In this document: one piece after another, positions 11,425 to 23,800 of the stretch | Layout of the letters: the number at the start of each line of letters is the position of its first letter | How positions within the stretch are numbered: the first letter of the stretch is position 1 | Origin: Phocoena phocoena | Taxonomy: Eukaryota > Chordata > Mammalia > Artiodactyla > Phocoenidae | DNA length: 64,000 bases | Assembly (NCBI RefSeq): GCF_963924675.1 | Contig: NC_089220.1 | Location: 53,640,639 to 53,704,638, forward strand | Direction of reading: 5' to 3' | Notes under the pieces: generated by a model | What the model saw: only the letters and a program-made list of their open reading frames with translations | What the model was told of the DNA's origin: nothing | Databases searched by the model: none | Position numbers and translations under genes: made by a program

Positions 11425-12540
11425 AGAGCAGCACAAACTCTCATCTTAAAGGGATATCATAAGCTTTTTATTTTCCATGTGGAGTGATATAACCTTGGAT
11501 TTCCATCTCTGTAGAAGGGTGCCAATACATCAAAAGTAAGCTTTTGTGTCCCACTCTAGGCAGAAACTATTGAGTGGTAAGGAAAATTGACCTTGCAGCT
11601 ATGGAACTCAGGTTTAGAAGGTAACAAAATGGATCCAAATCACCTTGGCATACATTTTTACTACATAGGATCTCAATGTAGCCATCCTATTATAGAGATG
11701 TACTGTTAAAATATGAGTCAAGTGGGTTTCTACTTTAAAGAAAGGTAATGAAGGTTGAATTGCTGGGTAATTCTGAGCCTTGCAGATCATGTTCACAGAA
11801 AAGGTTTCATCATGCTGGCAAATGGCTTTTTGATCTTGCTGAATGAAACTGCCATAGTTGAGACTGGCTGACTTCTTAGGCTCATCTATTATATTCATGT
11901 ACAATACTGGCTCTGAGGATATTTCTCTGATACAAACCAAGAAATGTTTGTCTGTAAATGATTGTCAAGAATATGCTTTTCTTAAGCCATGAATAGTTAT
12001 TTTCTTTTATTCAACATAAACTTGCCTTAAGTACTGATTTTTGCAGTATCTATTGGCAAATTTGATCTGAAATTACTTTGATTTAGTACATATCTTACTA
12101 TTAAAATAACTTAGTTGGCCCTCTGACTTTGTTGATAACCACAAACTAACCATATTAAATGAATTTCTTTGGGTAGGTTTGACATTTGCCAATAGGTTTC
12201 CAAATTTCAGGAATATTCCATTATTCTGGCAAAATAAAACCTTATTTTTCTTTCCTGCCCAACCCCCATCTCGTAAAACTGAAAATCCATCCAATATTTT
12301 TTTCCTCCAAATACAAATTTTCATCTTGAAAATGTAGCTATTGACCCATTGGCGGTGGAACAGGAATGGTTTTTCTCTCTGAGTAATGCATACATGATGT
12401 TCCACACGCTAGTTCCTTTCACTGTCCCTCTGACACTTGACAGGAATTTGTCTCTGGAACTGACAAAGCTAATTTGTATCCTGGGAATAAAATTCCATGA
12501 CCCAGAGACCTAAAGCATTATACTCTAGTAGAGTTGTTCC
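11425..12540. other. Unique intergenic DNA
   Basis: No repeat, RNA gene or exon-like structure was recognised. Minus-strand open frames at 11614-11940 and 12073-12405 are about 110 codons long, with no recognisable domain or splice context. Confidence 0.5.
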
Positions 12541-13060
12541 AAACTTAGTTGGCCTTGGACCTTGTCCAGTGAATGAAAATCTCTGGAGCTGGGGGCCTAT
12601 ATCTTCAAAGCTCTCCATAAGAGGTGATCTATCAGTTAAAATTTATATACAGCTTCTAGCAATAAAAACTTGAAATAACTGTGCTTAAACAATATGAAAG
12701 TTTACTTTTTTCTGTTTTTCTTTTAGAAGTTAGGAAAAAGGCAAGGCCAAGTTGGTATAGAAGCACCACCAAGTCAGCAGAGCCCCAGGCTCCTTCCTCC
12801 TGCTCTGCCATTTTTAATCATGGCTTCCATCCTCAAAGTCACTTAGAGGATCAAAATAGCAACTCAAACTCTTTCTCACTACAGGCAAGAAACAGGAGAG
12901 TAAGAGATGAGGAAAAAATGAAGCACTTCCAAGTTGAGGAATTTCCGTTTAAGTATCCCTCCCAGTATTCCAGACAATATTTATACATACATCTAAACAC
13001 AGAATTTATAGAAGGTACTTTATCCAGGATACATTTTGTCACACCTGGCCACTCTTAAAT
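12541..13060. other. Possible ancient dispersed repeat, unassigned
   Basis: The block around 12770-12850 (CCCAGGCTCCTTCCTCCTGC, TGGCTTCCATCCTCAAAGTC) looks like a mammalian interspersed repeat that I cannot name with confidence. An open frame at 12681-13058 crosses it, but it reads as low-information Ser/Gln/Arg-rich sequence and is probably not a gene. Confidence 0.35.
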
Positions 13061-13169
13061 CCCAAATAATATTGGGTCCTCTTTCTAGGGAAGACAAAGA
13101 GAATGAATACTGGATAGGCAATTAGTAATCACTCCTCCAAATTATTATCAGATTTGAAAATTAGAGGGG

Positions 13170-14600
13170 ATTCCAGTCCAAGATGATGACAAAGGGGCTT
13201 CCTGAAATCACCTCCTCCCACGGATACACTGAATCTAAAGTTATACATGAAGCAATTCCCTCTGAAAGAAATCCAGAAACAAGCTGAGTGGACCCTCCAA
13301 AGCAAGTGAAAGAGAAAGTACACACATCACTCACAAAACAAAACCAGCAGGAAAAACTGAGACACATTCTCACCAAAAACGCCATCCCCAGCATATTGCC
13401 GTACAATTTGGAGGGAACTCCCAACTCCCAGCTTCTCCCTGAGGAGTAAAGGGGGTTTGAACCTCATATCTAGTATTCCAACTTTAAAGACTCCTCCTGA
13501 GTGATGGGTCCCCAAAACAACTAGCTCTGAAAGCCAATGGAGCTTGGAGTCCACAAGACTCACAAGACTATATCAAAAAAACAAAAAACAAAACAAAAAT
13601 CAGTTCTAATTTAACAGGCATCTAAAGACTAACTGTGATCCTCCTTGGAGACTGGGGAAGGCAGCAGATACTATGTCCGCCTTTTTATTTAAGCCCACTA
13701 CAAATTGCCAATATCATCCTGAAAGGACCTTGTACAGACATCTGGGAACCAAGCTTTTTTGACTGCTGCAAAAGGACAGCACCTGGATTACCTGGCTCTA
13801 ATAACAAAAAGGCTTACATTCATGAGTCCCACAGGAATATAACAAAAAAGAAGTTATTAACTGACACAGGAGCACCTCTCCATGTGCTCCTGGGTCCAGC
13901 ACAGAGTTGCAAAAAAGCCCATCTCCCAGTTTCTCCTAGGAAGGGCACTAATTACATACTTTCCCTGCTGTTGCCTGAGGGTTCAGCTTCCATCAGCCTG
14001 TAGCAAAATGCTGACTGAAATCCTCCCCTTTGGGACACTGACAGGTCTTAGCATACCCTCCTCAGCTACTGGAAGCCACTAAGAACAAAGAAGGCATCTT
14101 TGACAATCATAGAGGTTTGAGAGATAACCAAGAGTTTGGGCTAGACTAATTGATAAGGTTCATCTCCTACACAAGGTTGCTCTATGAAGACTGAGAGAGA
14201 GAGTTATGTTATCTAATGCACAGAAACCAACATAGAGAGTCAAGGAAAATGAAGAAACAGAAAAATATGTTCCCAAAAAAAGAACAAGATAAAATTCTAA
14301 AAACAAGACAATGAAATGGGAAAATCATTTACCTAATAAGAGTTCAAATAACAGTTATAAAGATACTCACTGAGGTCAGGAGAACAATGCATGAACAAAG
14401 TGAGAATTTCAACAAAGAGATGGAAAATATAAGAAAGTACCAAATGAAAACACTAAGCTGAAGAATAGAATAACTGAGCTGAAAAATTCAACAGAGGGAT
14501 TCAGAGCAGACTAGATCAAGCAGAAGAAAGGAGCAGCAAACTCAAAGGCAGGGAAGTAGAATTCATTCAAGCAGAGAAGCAAAAAAAATCAACAAAAAGC
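13170..14600 (+). mobile_element. Old L1, 5'UTR and start of ORF1
   Basis: The stretch beginning TTCCAGTCCAAGATGATGAC, CACCTCCTCCCACGGATACA matches the start of old L1 5'UTRs (AAGATGGC... CACCTCCTC). From about 14270 the text becomes A-rich and ORF1-like (GAGTTCAAATAACAG, ACTGAGGTCAGGAGAACAAT, GAAAATATAAGAAAGTACCA, GAGATGGAAAATATAAG). The frames are destroyed. The element continues at 15361 after a younger L1 tail, but everything between ORF1 and the ORF2 C-terminus is missing. Confidence 0.75.
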
Positions 14601-14604
14601 AAAT

Positions 14605-15360
14605 AACAAACGTTGGCGAGGACGTGGAGAAAAGGGAACACTTTGTACACTCTTGGTGGGAAGGTAAATTGGAGAGCCACTATGGAAAACAGTATGGATT
14701 TTTCCTCAAGAAACTAAAAATAGAATCATCACATGTTTCAGCAATTCCTCTCCTGGGTATGGCCAGAAAAAAATGAAAACACTGATTCAAAAAGATACAT
14801 GTACCCCATTGTTCATAGCAGCACTATTTACAATAGCCAGGACATGGAAAGAACACAAGTACCAATGAACATATGACTGGATAAAAAGATGTGGTAAATA
14901 TATACAAGGGTATATGACACAGCCATAAAAATGAAATTTTGCCATTTACGGCAACGTGGATGGACCTAAAGAATATTATGCTTAGTGAAGTAAATCAGAC
15001 AGAAAAGAATACTGTATGATAATCACGTATATGTGGAATGTATATGCAAAACAGAATGTATATGCAAAACAGAATGTATATGCAAAACAGACACAGATTC
15101 ACAGATATAGAAAATAAACTAGTGGTTACCAATGGGGATAGGGAAGAGAGGAGGGGCAAATTAGGGGTATGGGATTAAGAGATACAAACTACTATGTATA
15201 AAATAGATAAGCAACAGGAGATACTGTATAGCACTGGGAATTACAGCTATTATCTTATAATAAGTTTTAATTGAGTGTAACCTGTAAATATACTGAATCA
15301 CTATGCTGTATACCTGAAATTAATATAGTACTATAAATCAACTATACCTGAATAAAAAAA
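14605..15360 (+). mobile_element. Truncated L1 (ORF2 end plus 3'UTR)
   Basis: Begins in the ORF2 C-terminal zinc-knuckle region (ACGTTGGCGAGGACGTGGAG) and continues through TATACAAGGGTATATGACAC, the 3'UTR (TATACCTGAAATTAATATAG) and a short poly(A) near 15353-15360. It contains three perfect copies of an 18-base unit at 15037-15090. It interrupts an older L1, but no clear target duplication was found at its ends. Confidence 0.85.
15037..15090. repeat. Three perfect tandem copies of an 18-base unit
   Basis: The unit AATGTATATGCAAAACAG occurs at 15037-15054, 15055-15072 and 15073-15090 without mismatch. It derives from the L1 3'UTR (GAATGTATATACAAAACAGA in other copies), where it is normally single. 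Confidence 0.95.
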
Positions 15361-16301
15361 TGAGTGAAACAGAATACAGAGGCCAAAAATAAACCCAATC
15401 ATCAATTATTTTATGACAGAGGAACTAAGAACAAACAACAGGGAACGGAGAATCCCTTCAATAAATTGTGTTGGAAAAACAGGATAGCCACATGCAAAAG
15501 AATGAAACCCCATCTTACACCATACACAAAAATCAACCAAAAATGAATTAAAAACTTGAATGTGAGACATGAAACCATAAAACTCCTAGAAGAAAACATA
15601 GGTAGTAAGCTCCTTGACATCTGTCTTGGTGATGATTTTTGGATCTGACATCAAAATCAAAGGCAAAACAGAAAAAAGTACATGGGATTACATCCAACTA
15701 AAATGCTCTGCACAGCAAACAAAACCATCAACAGCAAAATAAAAAGGCAACCTACCAAGTGGGAGAAAATATTTTCAAATTGCATATATGATGTGGGTTA
15801 ATATCCAAAAAATATAACAAAGTCGTAGAACTCAATAACAAAAACATAATCCAATTTAAAAATGGGCAGAGAACTGCACAGTTTTACAAATGGCCATTAG
15901 GTACATGAAAAGATGTTCAATGTAACTAATCATCATGGAAATGCATATCAAAGCCATAATGAGATATTACCTCATACCTGTTAGAATGGTTATTATCAGA
16001 CAAGAAATAACAAATGTTGGGGAGGATGTGGAGAAAAGGGAACACTTGTGCACTCCTGGTAAATGTAAACTGGTGCAGCCACTGTGGAAAACTCTATGGA
16101 GGGTCCTTAAAATTTTTTAAATAAAATTACTCTATGAACCATCAAATCCCTTTTCTGGGTATATATCCAAAAGAAATGAAAACAGGAAACATACTGAAGA
16201 GATATCTGCACTCCCATGTTCACTACAGTGTTATTCACAGTAGACAAGATGTGGAAACAACCTAAATGTTGACAACAGATGAATAGATAAAGAAGATGTG
16301 C

Positions 16302-16355
<54 letters not shown>

Positions 16356-16860
16356 GGATTATTGTTCAGTCATGAGAAAAAAGATAATCCTGCCATTTAC
16401 TACAACACAGATGGAACTTGTGGGCACTATGCTAAGTGAAATGAGCCAGAGATAAATACTGCATGGTATCATTCATATGTGGAATCTGGAAAAAAGCAAA
16501 ATTCAAACTCATAGAAACAGAGAGTAGATTGGTGGTTACCAGGGGATGGAGGGTAGGGGAATTACGGGGAGGTTGGTAAAGGGTACTAACTTTCAGCTAT
16601 AAGATAAATAAGGTCTAAGGATCTAATGTATAACATGGTGACTACTGATAACATTTTATTGTAAAATTGAAATTTCCTGAGACAGAACTTAAATGTTTTC
16701 AGAAAAAAAAGATTAATATGTGAGGTGATACATGCATTAATAAACTAAATGGGAGGAATCCTTTCTCAGTGTACACATATGTCAAATCATCACAATGTAC
16801 ATTTTAAATATCTTACAATTGTTTGTCAATTATACCTCAGTAAAATTGGGGGGAGAAAAG
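15361..16860 (+). mobile_element. Old L1, ORF2 C-terminal part and 3'UTR
   Basis: Recognisable ORF2 text in order: CCTTACACCATACACAAAAA-like block near 15510, GAATGTGAGACATGAAACCA, TGGGAGAAAATATTTTCAAA, AAATGGGCAGAG, GAATAACTGCAT-type 3'UTR and a final TATACCTCAGTAAAATTGGG near 16835. It is diverged and broken, in the same orientation as 13170-14600 and probably the same element. A (CA)n tract lies inside at 16303-16353. Confidence 0.85.
16303..16353. repeat. (CA)n microsatellite inside L1 ORF2 remnant
   Basis: About 24 CA dinucleotides following GATGTGCCACATA and ending ACAATGG. The position corresponds to the HIY-TME codons of ORF2 (CACATATACACAATGG in the intact copy at about 61779-61794), which would have been the seed. 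Confidence 0.97.
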
Positions 16861-16959
16861 AAAATTAGTGCTCTAGTTCACTTAGCTAATAGTGATTAGC
16901 TAATGGATTTTTCTATCATAAATTGTTATATTGTTGAATCAGACAATACTAAGTAGTAA

Positions 16960-17165
16960 TGAACACTTACTAACTAGTACTGACCAGTTTGCCAAGTACT
17001 GGCCTAAGAACTTTACATGATGTCATTTAATCCTCACCCAAATCTTATGAAATAGCTTCCAATATTAGCCTCATTTACCTGCTGAGGAAACAGACACAGA
17101 GAGGTTTAGTAACATATCTCAGATACTCAGCTAGTAATTCGTAGAGGCCAGGGCCTCAGATATCC
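16960..17165 (-). mobile_element. MIR SINE
   Basis: GAACTTTACATGATGTCATT, TTAATCCTCACCCAAATCTT and GAGGAAACAGACACAGAGAG match the reverse complement of the MIR consensus, including the core. Ancient but clear. Confidence 0.8.
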
Positions 17166-18940
17166 ATCAAACCACACAGCTTCACTTACTTTATTTCCAA
17201 ATTACACACATTTTTCTTATGACAGGCATTGCAAAAGTTTTGAGTATTTTTCATATAACTAAGAGCAAGTTTACTGCTTTTCTAGTCACTGGCTATTTGC
17301 TGCCTTAAAACTTTCATTTTGAAATCTCAAAAAGGCAAAACTGTAATTTATCTTGATAGAGAAAATTCCCCTAAGAAAAACTGACAACTTTACAGAGTTA
17401 TTAAGATATTTGCATGTCAAAATACTTTTTATCCCACAGAAATTGCCTTTTCTAGTAAAACCCCCAAGGTGAATCTGCCAGTTATTTAGGTTTCTAATGC
17501 ATGCTTTCTTACTACTCCCCTATCTGTAAAACCTTTTTTTTCACAGCACTTAAGGATGGACCTGAATGTAGCAGAATTAGATGTTACTGAAAAATTCAAT
17601 GGATTCAGTCCACTGTGGCTAGAAAATGACTTTTTATAAATATAGGGAAGCACAATTCTATTATCACTCACATGGCAGTCTTTCACTATTGCAGTAGATG
17701 GAGCCCAGTGAATAATCTTGTTATATCAAGTCTGTCCATATGACCCATCACATACAACATGAGAAAACTAAATTCTTGGATATGTTTCTCTGTCATTAAA
17801 AACTTTGTGATCACAGGTAAACTGCCTAATCTCTTGAGACTCAGGGTAATCATTTATAAAAAATAGGTTAGGGTAAATGAGCCTCAAGATTTTTTTGAGT
17901 TCCACACTTCTGTGTTTTTGCGACCTTGCCATAAACACTATATTCTCCAGTGATCTGCACACCATCTTAGAGTTGTGAGGGCTCAGTATATATTGCATTG
18001 TTGGACAAATAGATGTTTGAATGCAAAAATAAATGAACAGAGGTGGACAGAGAGATGGAAACATATTTATTTACAAAGTAGTTTTCTTTCCCAGAATAAA
18101 TGTATATTAACTTAGCTTTTATATTTTTTATCCCTTAACACATAACTTCCTCAAATACAGCTTTATATAGTTTTAACTTTTTATTATGGAATTTAAACAC
18201 AGAGGGAAAAAAAAAAGAATACAATGAGTGTCCACATACCTATCACCCAAGTCAAAAGCACTACGTTGCTGCCATTCTTTATCTATCCTCATCACTTTTT
18301 ACATTAAAACAAAGCAAAACTCAGCTATATCATGTCACTCATAAATAAAAGTTAAAATAAACCACATTGATGATAAATTCTGCTTTCCAGTTTACTATAG
18401 AAACTGGAATATTCTACCCCAGTTGAATTGTTGGTGGTTCACCTATTATTTTCTGCTTATTTTAAATGTAGTCAGAATCCTAATGAAAAAAAAATCCTTA
18501 TCCACCTTTTATAATTGACCATATTTCTGTTTCTATTTATCTTCAAGGAAAACAGTAAAATTAACTAAACTCTGTGGGTACACTTTTTCCTTTCCCTACT
18601 CCTCCACATCCTTATCTATCTGTTCTTTCTTGGGGTGCTTTTATTTGCAGCCCCAAATTTGGTTTAATCATTAAAACATGCCTCAATCCCCCATAAACTC
18701 AGACACATCCTTTTCTTATTGATTTCTAAATTGTCTTTGATTAACTCATTTATTTCTTCCTGAACTGTGCAGATCAGCACAGTATCAAATGAAATGGACT
18801 TGAATTTATATTTCATTGTAAATCTAGCTTTCTGGCCCACCTGATATTAAATCTCCATTCCTAAGAATGTCTTCAGCATTTCCTCAAAGATCATTGCCAG
18901 AAGTCCTACTTTGTTTTTTCCTTTTTGGTTTTTTTTCATC
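17166..18940. other. Unique DNA with diverged MIR-like and unassigned repeat traces
   Basis: About 17790-18050 carries a plus-strand MIR-like text (GGTAAACTGCCTAATCTCTT, GACTCAGGGTAATCATTTAT). About 18170-18370 (TTTTATTATGGAATTTAAAC, CACATACCTATCACCCAAGT) resembles a common mammalian dispersed repeat that I cannot name. Similar text recurs at 20220-20330 and 36380-36500. No coding evidence. Confidence 0.5.
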
Positions 18941-20000
18941 AAACTCTTAGGTAAATAAGGATGGGGGAAGGACAATTTTAATTTGAAATGAATCAATTCC
19001 AGATGGATCAAAGGTAGAACCAAATAAGTACCTCAAAACTACAAAGTACTGGAAGATAATACAGGAGAGTATTTTCATAACATCTGTGTAGGGAAAGATT
19101 TCTAGACAAGACAAAAAAGTTATAAACCATAAACAAAACAATTAATAAATTTGGATAAAAATTAAGGACTTCTCATTAAAATACACTTTAAAGAAAAGTT
19201 AAAAATAAGCACCACAATGGGAAAAGAATGTTGCAAGATATATGTCTAACAAAGACCCTAGTAATCAGAAAACATAAAAATACTTTGTCAGTAAACAAAA
19301 AAAAAATCCAAACACCCCAAAAGAAAAATGCACAAAAGACATACACGGGAATATTTAAAAAGTGTAAATCTAGTGACCCATAAACACTTGAAATTGGGCT
19401 CAACCTCATTACTAACGAGGGAAACAATAATTTTGCTTGCAAAGAGATACTACTAGATGCTCACTCCGTTGGTGAAAATTTTTAAATAAGATTACAACAA
19501 ATGTTGGTGAAGATGTAAAGAAATTGGAACTTTGATAACGTTCTGGTAGGAGTACAAACTGGTACTACCAGCTTGGAAGGAAGTTTAGTAAAATAGTGGA
19601 GTTAAAGATAACTATTCTCTATGACCTTTAATCTCATTCCTAAGCATTTGCCTTAAAGAAACTCCTTCATGTGTACACTAGGATGCACACATATGTTTAT
19701 ACACTATATAAATTTGCTGAGCAGCATTCCTCATGTAGCCAAAACTGAAAACAACCCAAATGTCCATTAACAGGTGAGTGGATAAATACCATCTGGCAAT
19801 AGAAATGAGATGACACCTAATGCAACATCATATAGATAATTGTACAAACACAAATATTGAACTAAAGCAGAAACAAAAGAATACATGTATATATAAATAC
19901 ATGTATATACACAAAAATATAATTTCATTAACAAAAAATTCAAAAATAGGAAAACCTAACCTCATTTTAATTCTAGCTGCTATAATGTTCTATTTCTTGA
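18940..20000 (+). mobile_element. Ancient L1M fragment (ORF2 3' half)
   Basis: Diverged L1 landmarks in order: GAAAAGAATGTTGCAAGATA, ATGCACAAAAGACATACACG, ACAAATGTTGGTGAAGATGT, AACCCAAATGTCCATTAACA, GTGAGTGGATAAATACC. Frames are destroyed. This is one of the oldest L1 layers here. Confidence 0.75.
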
Positions 20001-20330
20001 CCTGAACAGTGATTTTCTGGGCATTTACTTAATAACTACTTGCTAACCTGTGCATATGTACTTTATGTTCTTTTCATTATACATACTTTATTTCACTGTA
20101 AAACTTTTAAATTATGTTGACTTCAGATGCTCCAGTATATGTCTTCCTTGTTATTCCTTAAGTAATAATACCCATGTGGTTATGAGTCAACATTTTTAAT
20201 ATAAGAATTTTCAAATGTACTTTAAAAAATATTTTAACGTACAGAATAGTATAAAGGGTACAAGATTAAATAGTGTTAATTTTTTATCGTATTTACTTCA
20301 GATTAATCTGTTTAAAAAATAAAATCATAT

Positions 20331-20446
20331 GGACTTCCCTGGCACTCCAGTGGTTAAGACTCTGCGCTTCCAATGCAGGGGGTGGGGGTTCGATCCCTGG
20401 CTGGGGGACTAAGATACTACATGCCCTGGGGCACAGCCAAAAAATA
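20331..20446 (+). mobile_element. CHR-type tRNA-derived SINE, short form
   Basis: Head GGACTTCCCTGGCACTCCAG, box B GGTTCGATCCC at 20387-20397, body GGGGACTAAGATACTACATG and an A-rich tail (CCAAAAAATAAATAAA). About 115 bp, the short tRNA-related form of the cetacean CHR group. The AT-rich flanks make a target duplication hard to define. Confidence 0.85.
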
Positions 20447-20499
20447 AATAAATTTGCTTTTCTTTAAAAAATAAATAAATAAAATTATAAATATAGCTA

Positions 20500-21270
20500 A
20501 AGCCACTGCTTTATCCATTTCTCTTCCCTCCCTCCCCTAAGATAATCATTTTTCATTTTTCTGAAACTAGGGATAATCATTATAGCATGTAATTTTTAAA
20601 ATTCATATATATAATTTTAACTATAAATAATATAGAATACTGTTTTTTGGGGGTTTTTTTAGAATACTGTTTTTTAAATTTATATAAGCTATAATATTAT
20701 AGCTACATTTTTGCATCTAACTTTACTTTGCTTCCAAATTATACTTTTAATATTTATGTATGTTAATGAATGTTCTAATTTCTTTTTTCCATTTGATTTG
20801 ATGCAGAATATTCTATTGTACCAATAAAACAGTCTATTAATCCATTCCCTTATTGAGCAATAATTAGTTTTATTCTACTTGTTTGCTATGACAATGCAGC
20901 ATCAAAATTTTTACATGTCTCTTGCATACATGTTAGAATACCTCAAAAATTAAAAAAAATAAACAGCACTAAAATAAAATTTAAATCACTCATAATCTTA
21001 CTACAGATAATTGCTTTAAATATATCTATACAGCTTATTTTTTCAGACGTAATGAAATTGGGAAATTATATAACACATATACATACACATATGGTGATTT
21101 TATATCCTGCTTTTTACTTATTATGAATAATTTCAAATACCATAAAATAGCCTTCAGAAACATGTTCACTAGTGGCTACCTAGTGTTCTTTTATACAAAT
21201 GGACCATAATTTATAAAACTGTTTCTCCTCATTAGACATGTAGCTGCTTTTAGTTATTCTATTGTCTCTC
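20500..21270 (-). mobile_element. Ancient L1M 3' fragments
   Basis: Text such as GATGCAGAATATTCTATTGT, CAATAAAACAGTCTATTAATCC, and later TAGTGTTCTTTTATACAAAT, GGACCATAATTTATAAAACT corresponds to the reverse complement of L1M 3' regions (the 'tagtattccattgtatggatgtacc' block). Two pieces, 20500-20960 and 21030-21270, may be parts of one or two elements. Confidence 0.55.
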
Positions 21271-21530
21271 CTGTTTTCTAGGCCTATCTAGCTTTCTTCT
21301 AGACCTCACATATAACTGCTTCTTTCACACATCATAGCATTTATACATATGGTTCACTCTTCTTTCCTACACTTTTCACATGTCTGTTTTTTCCTCGTCT
21401 TTGAGATCTCAATGTCAATATCCCCTGGCAAAAGGGACATTCTAATAGCTCTTTTGAAATTATTATTCTCTTTTTCATGTGCTTTTTTTTCTTCCCCCAA
21501 ATAATTTAATCAGACCATATAACTATTTCT

Positions 21531-21745
21531 TTTTTTTTTTTTTTTTTTTTTTTGCGGTACGCGGGCCTCTCACTGTTGTGGCCTCTTCCCCTTGCGGAGC
21601 ACAGGCTCTGGACATGCAGGCTCAGCGGCCATAGCTCACGGGCCCAGCCGCTCCGCGGCATGCGTGATCTTCCCGGACTGGGGCACGAACCTGTGTCCCC
21701 TGCATCGGCAGGCGGACTCCCAACCACTGCGCTACCAGGGAGCCC
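21531..21745 (-). mobile_element. CHR-2-type SINE, reverse orientation
   Basis: A T-run at 21531-21553 (the poly(A) on the other strand) is followed by GCGGTACGCGGGCCTCTCAC, TGTTGTGGCCTCTTCC and ends with CCACTGCGCTACCAGGGAGCCC, the reverse complement of the SINE head with box A. A short likely target duplication ATTTCTTT lies at both ends (within 21523-21532 and 21748-21755). Confidence 0.93.
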
Positions 21746-21769
21746 AATTTCTTTATATATTTTTATTTT

Positions 21770-22010
21770 TGTGTCTCTCCAAGAGGGCAAGGACATAATT
21801 GTTCTTGATCACCTTCAGTGTTGAACAGGTTGTGCACTATACAATTATAGGAGAAACATTCATATCGTAGCTGTTATAAATTTGTGTATTTATTACAACA
21901 GTGTTCAAGCAGAAGGCTATAAAGTATCTTGAGGAAGATGTCCCTTTAAATTTCATTCAATGTTAGCTCTGTGATACTCAGTAAATAGCTATTCAATGAA
22001 TAAATGAACT
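21770..22010 (+). mobile_element. L2-like 3' end
   Basis: AGAGGGCAAGGACATAATTG, TGATACTCAGTAAATAGCTA and TTCAATGAATAAATGAAC follow the familiar L2 3' end (gagggcagggacc ... gctcaataaatatttgttgaatgaatgaa). Diverged; limits approximate. Confidence 0.55.
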
Positions 22011-23504
22011 CATAACTTATTGGTTGTCCCTAGTATCAATGTTTTTCATGTCTTCTTTCTCTCTACAGTTTCCCAGAATTCCCTGTTGCTCTGATGTTCA
22101 CCACACAAGATGTTCACCACAAAATCTTTGTGGCAATTAGCTCAAGGTCAGTAATTTGATATACGAAATGACTGAATGCAACACCATGTATTTTTGATAC
22201 TTAAAAAATATGAGGCATAAACCACCACAAATATTTAATTAACTCAGTAAAAAGAACTTAAGCAGGTGATCAACATGTAAAGAGAACTTAAGAATTCTGT
22301 TTAGCTTGCACAAGACTAAGAATATAGTGTTTTTTTTTTTTGAGGGCATTATTTTCACACTGCTTATCTAAAAATTAAATGTTATTATCTATAAAGAAAA
22401 ATATCAAATATTTTTTGGTTAATATTGAAATTATAAATTCTCCCAATTCTGAAAAGACTATGCACTGACACTTTTTTAAACCACAAGAATCTACTCCACT
22501 TTCATTAAAGCAAACACCATACACTATGCTTGTAAACCAAGAACAGTGTAAGTATATGTGGCACACTAAGAATAAGATTCTTTCTACATCTGACAGTATG
22601 AAGAATAAACTTTGGCAGCTATATTTCAGCTATGATACAAGAACTTTCTGACAGCTTTCCTCTCTATTGCAGATAAGTAGAGGACTTAAATGAATTAATG
22701 TCAGGTGGATTAGTCAGATTCTGTTCAAACTGACAGAAGATCATGTCTGTACAGCTACTTTAAACTCTCAACATTAGTCTAAAGAACAGGAGAATGTCCT
22801 GTATTTAAAATTGAGTGAATGTTTTAATATCAAATGTATTTCTTTGAGAAAGTCAGCATTACCTCTAATTTGGGGGTAAAAATGGTATAGCTCAGTCAAT
22901 TATAGCACTAGGTTTATCAGATAAAATCAGGTCAGAGTTTACATACTTATGCATTTGAGTTTTTACCTTATAGACTCATAATTGATTTGGATCAAATGCA
23001 AAAAAAATAGCAGTTTCAGTGATAAAAATGTAGTTTCAGTCATGAAAATGTAGTTTTTAAGAGTGACAAAGACCCTTTAAGATCGAATAAAGCAATTGCT
23101 TTATTTTATAGATAAGGGATGAGGCGAGGAACAGAGAAGTAAAGTGTTATCTGAAGAAATATGGCTAGTTAATTTCAGAGTCAGAAGAATAAAAAGTTTG
23201 ATTATATACTAGTGAAGAAATTTTATTTATTTTGGAGCCTCTACAACAGCCAATGGGCACCAAAGTGCAAAGAATACCATACGTACAATTATGGAGTCAT
23301 TTCATTATTTTTGAAATAGTTACTTTTAACAATTTGTGTGATGGTATTAAAACCTGAAGAGGAAAAATAAAGATAGGGAAAGGAATTGAAGGGAGTAAAA
23401 ATAGTTTAAAATATTCCTTATCAACTTGACATATCACACTGTAATAGTAACTTTTTCCATAGAGAAAGTCCCTTACATATGAAAAGAAATAACAATGGAA
23501 GAGA
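22011..23504. other. Unique intergenic DNA, faint MIR trace
   Basis: About 23060-23195 has a reverse MIR-like text (TTTTATAGATAAGGGATGAG, GAACAGAGAAGTAAAGTG). The rest shows no recognisable repeat, exon or RNA gene. Confidence 0.5.
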
Positions 23505-23800
23505 GACTCCAAGATGGCCCCAATGATCCTCACCTCCTGGTATTTACGCCTTTGTGTAATCCCTTCCCTTTGAGAGTGGATAGGACATGTGACTTGATTC
23601 TAATGAATATAACTAAGCGGGACAGGATGTCACTTCTGTGATTACATTACACAAGACTGTAACTTCTATCATTCTAACAGTCTGTCTCCCTTGTTGGCAT
23701 TAATGAAAAAAGCTACCATTTGGCGAGCTGCACTTTGGAGAGGCCCACTTGTTAAGGGTGGCCTCTTTCAGCTTATCAGTTATACTTCTTTGAAAATTAT
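23505..23800 (+). mobile_element. MaLR-type (MLT1-like) LTR, 5' part
   Basis: AAGATGGCCCCAATGATCCT, CACCTCCTGGTATTTACGCC, TAATCCCTTCCCTTTGAGAG, GGATGTCACTTCTGTGATTA and GGAGAGGCCCACTTG follow a familiar MaLR-type LTR sequence. The matching 3' end lies at 26815-26885, so this old solo-LTR-like remnant is split. No internal viral gene is visible. Confidence 0.55.

Noticed and set aside
12681..13058. 125-codon plus-strand frame beginning MLKQYESLLF
   Set aside because: No domain or codon pattern, and part of it resembles a dispersed repeat.
13635..14082. 122-codon open frame with cysteine and proline clusters
   Set aside because: Falls in the 5'UTR of an old L1, so it is not a gene.
21506..21824. 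Overlapping frames rich in Gly, Ser, Pro and Arg on both strands
   Set aside because: They are translations of the CHR-2 SINE; near-identical peptides come from every CHR-2 copy in the window.
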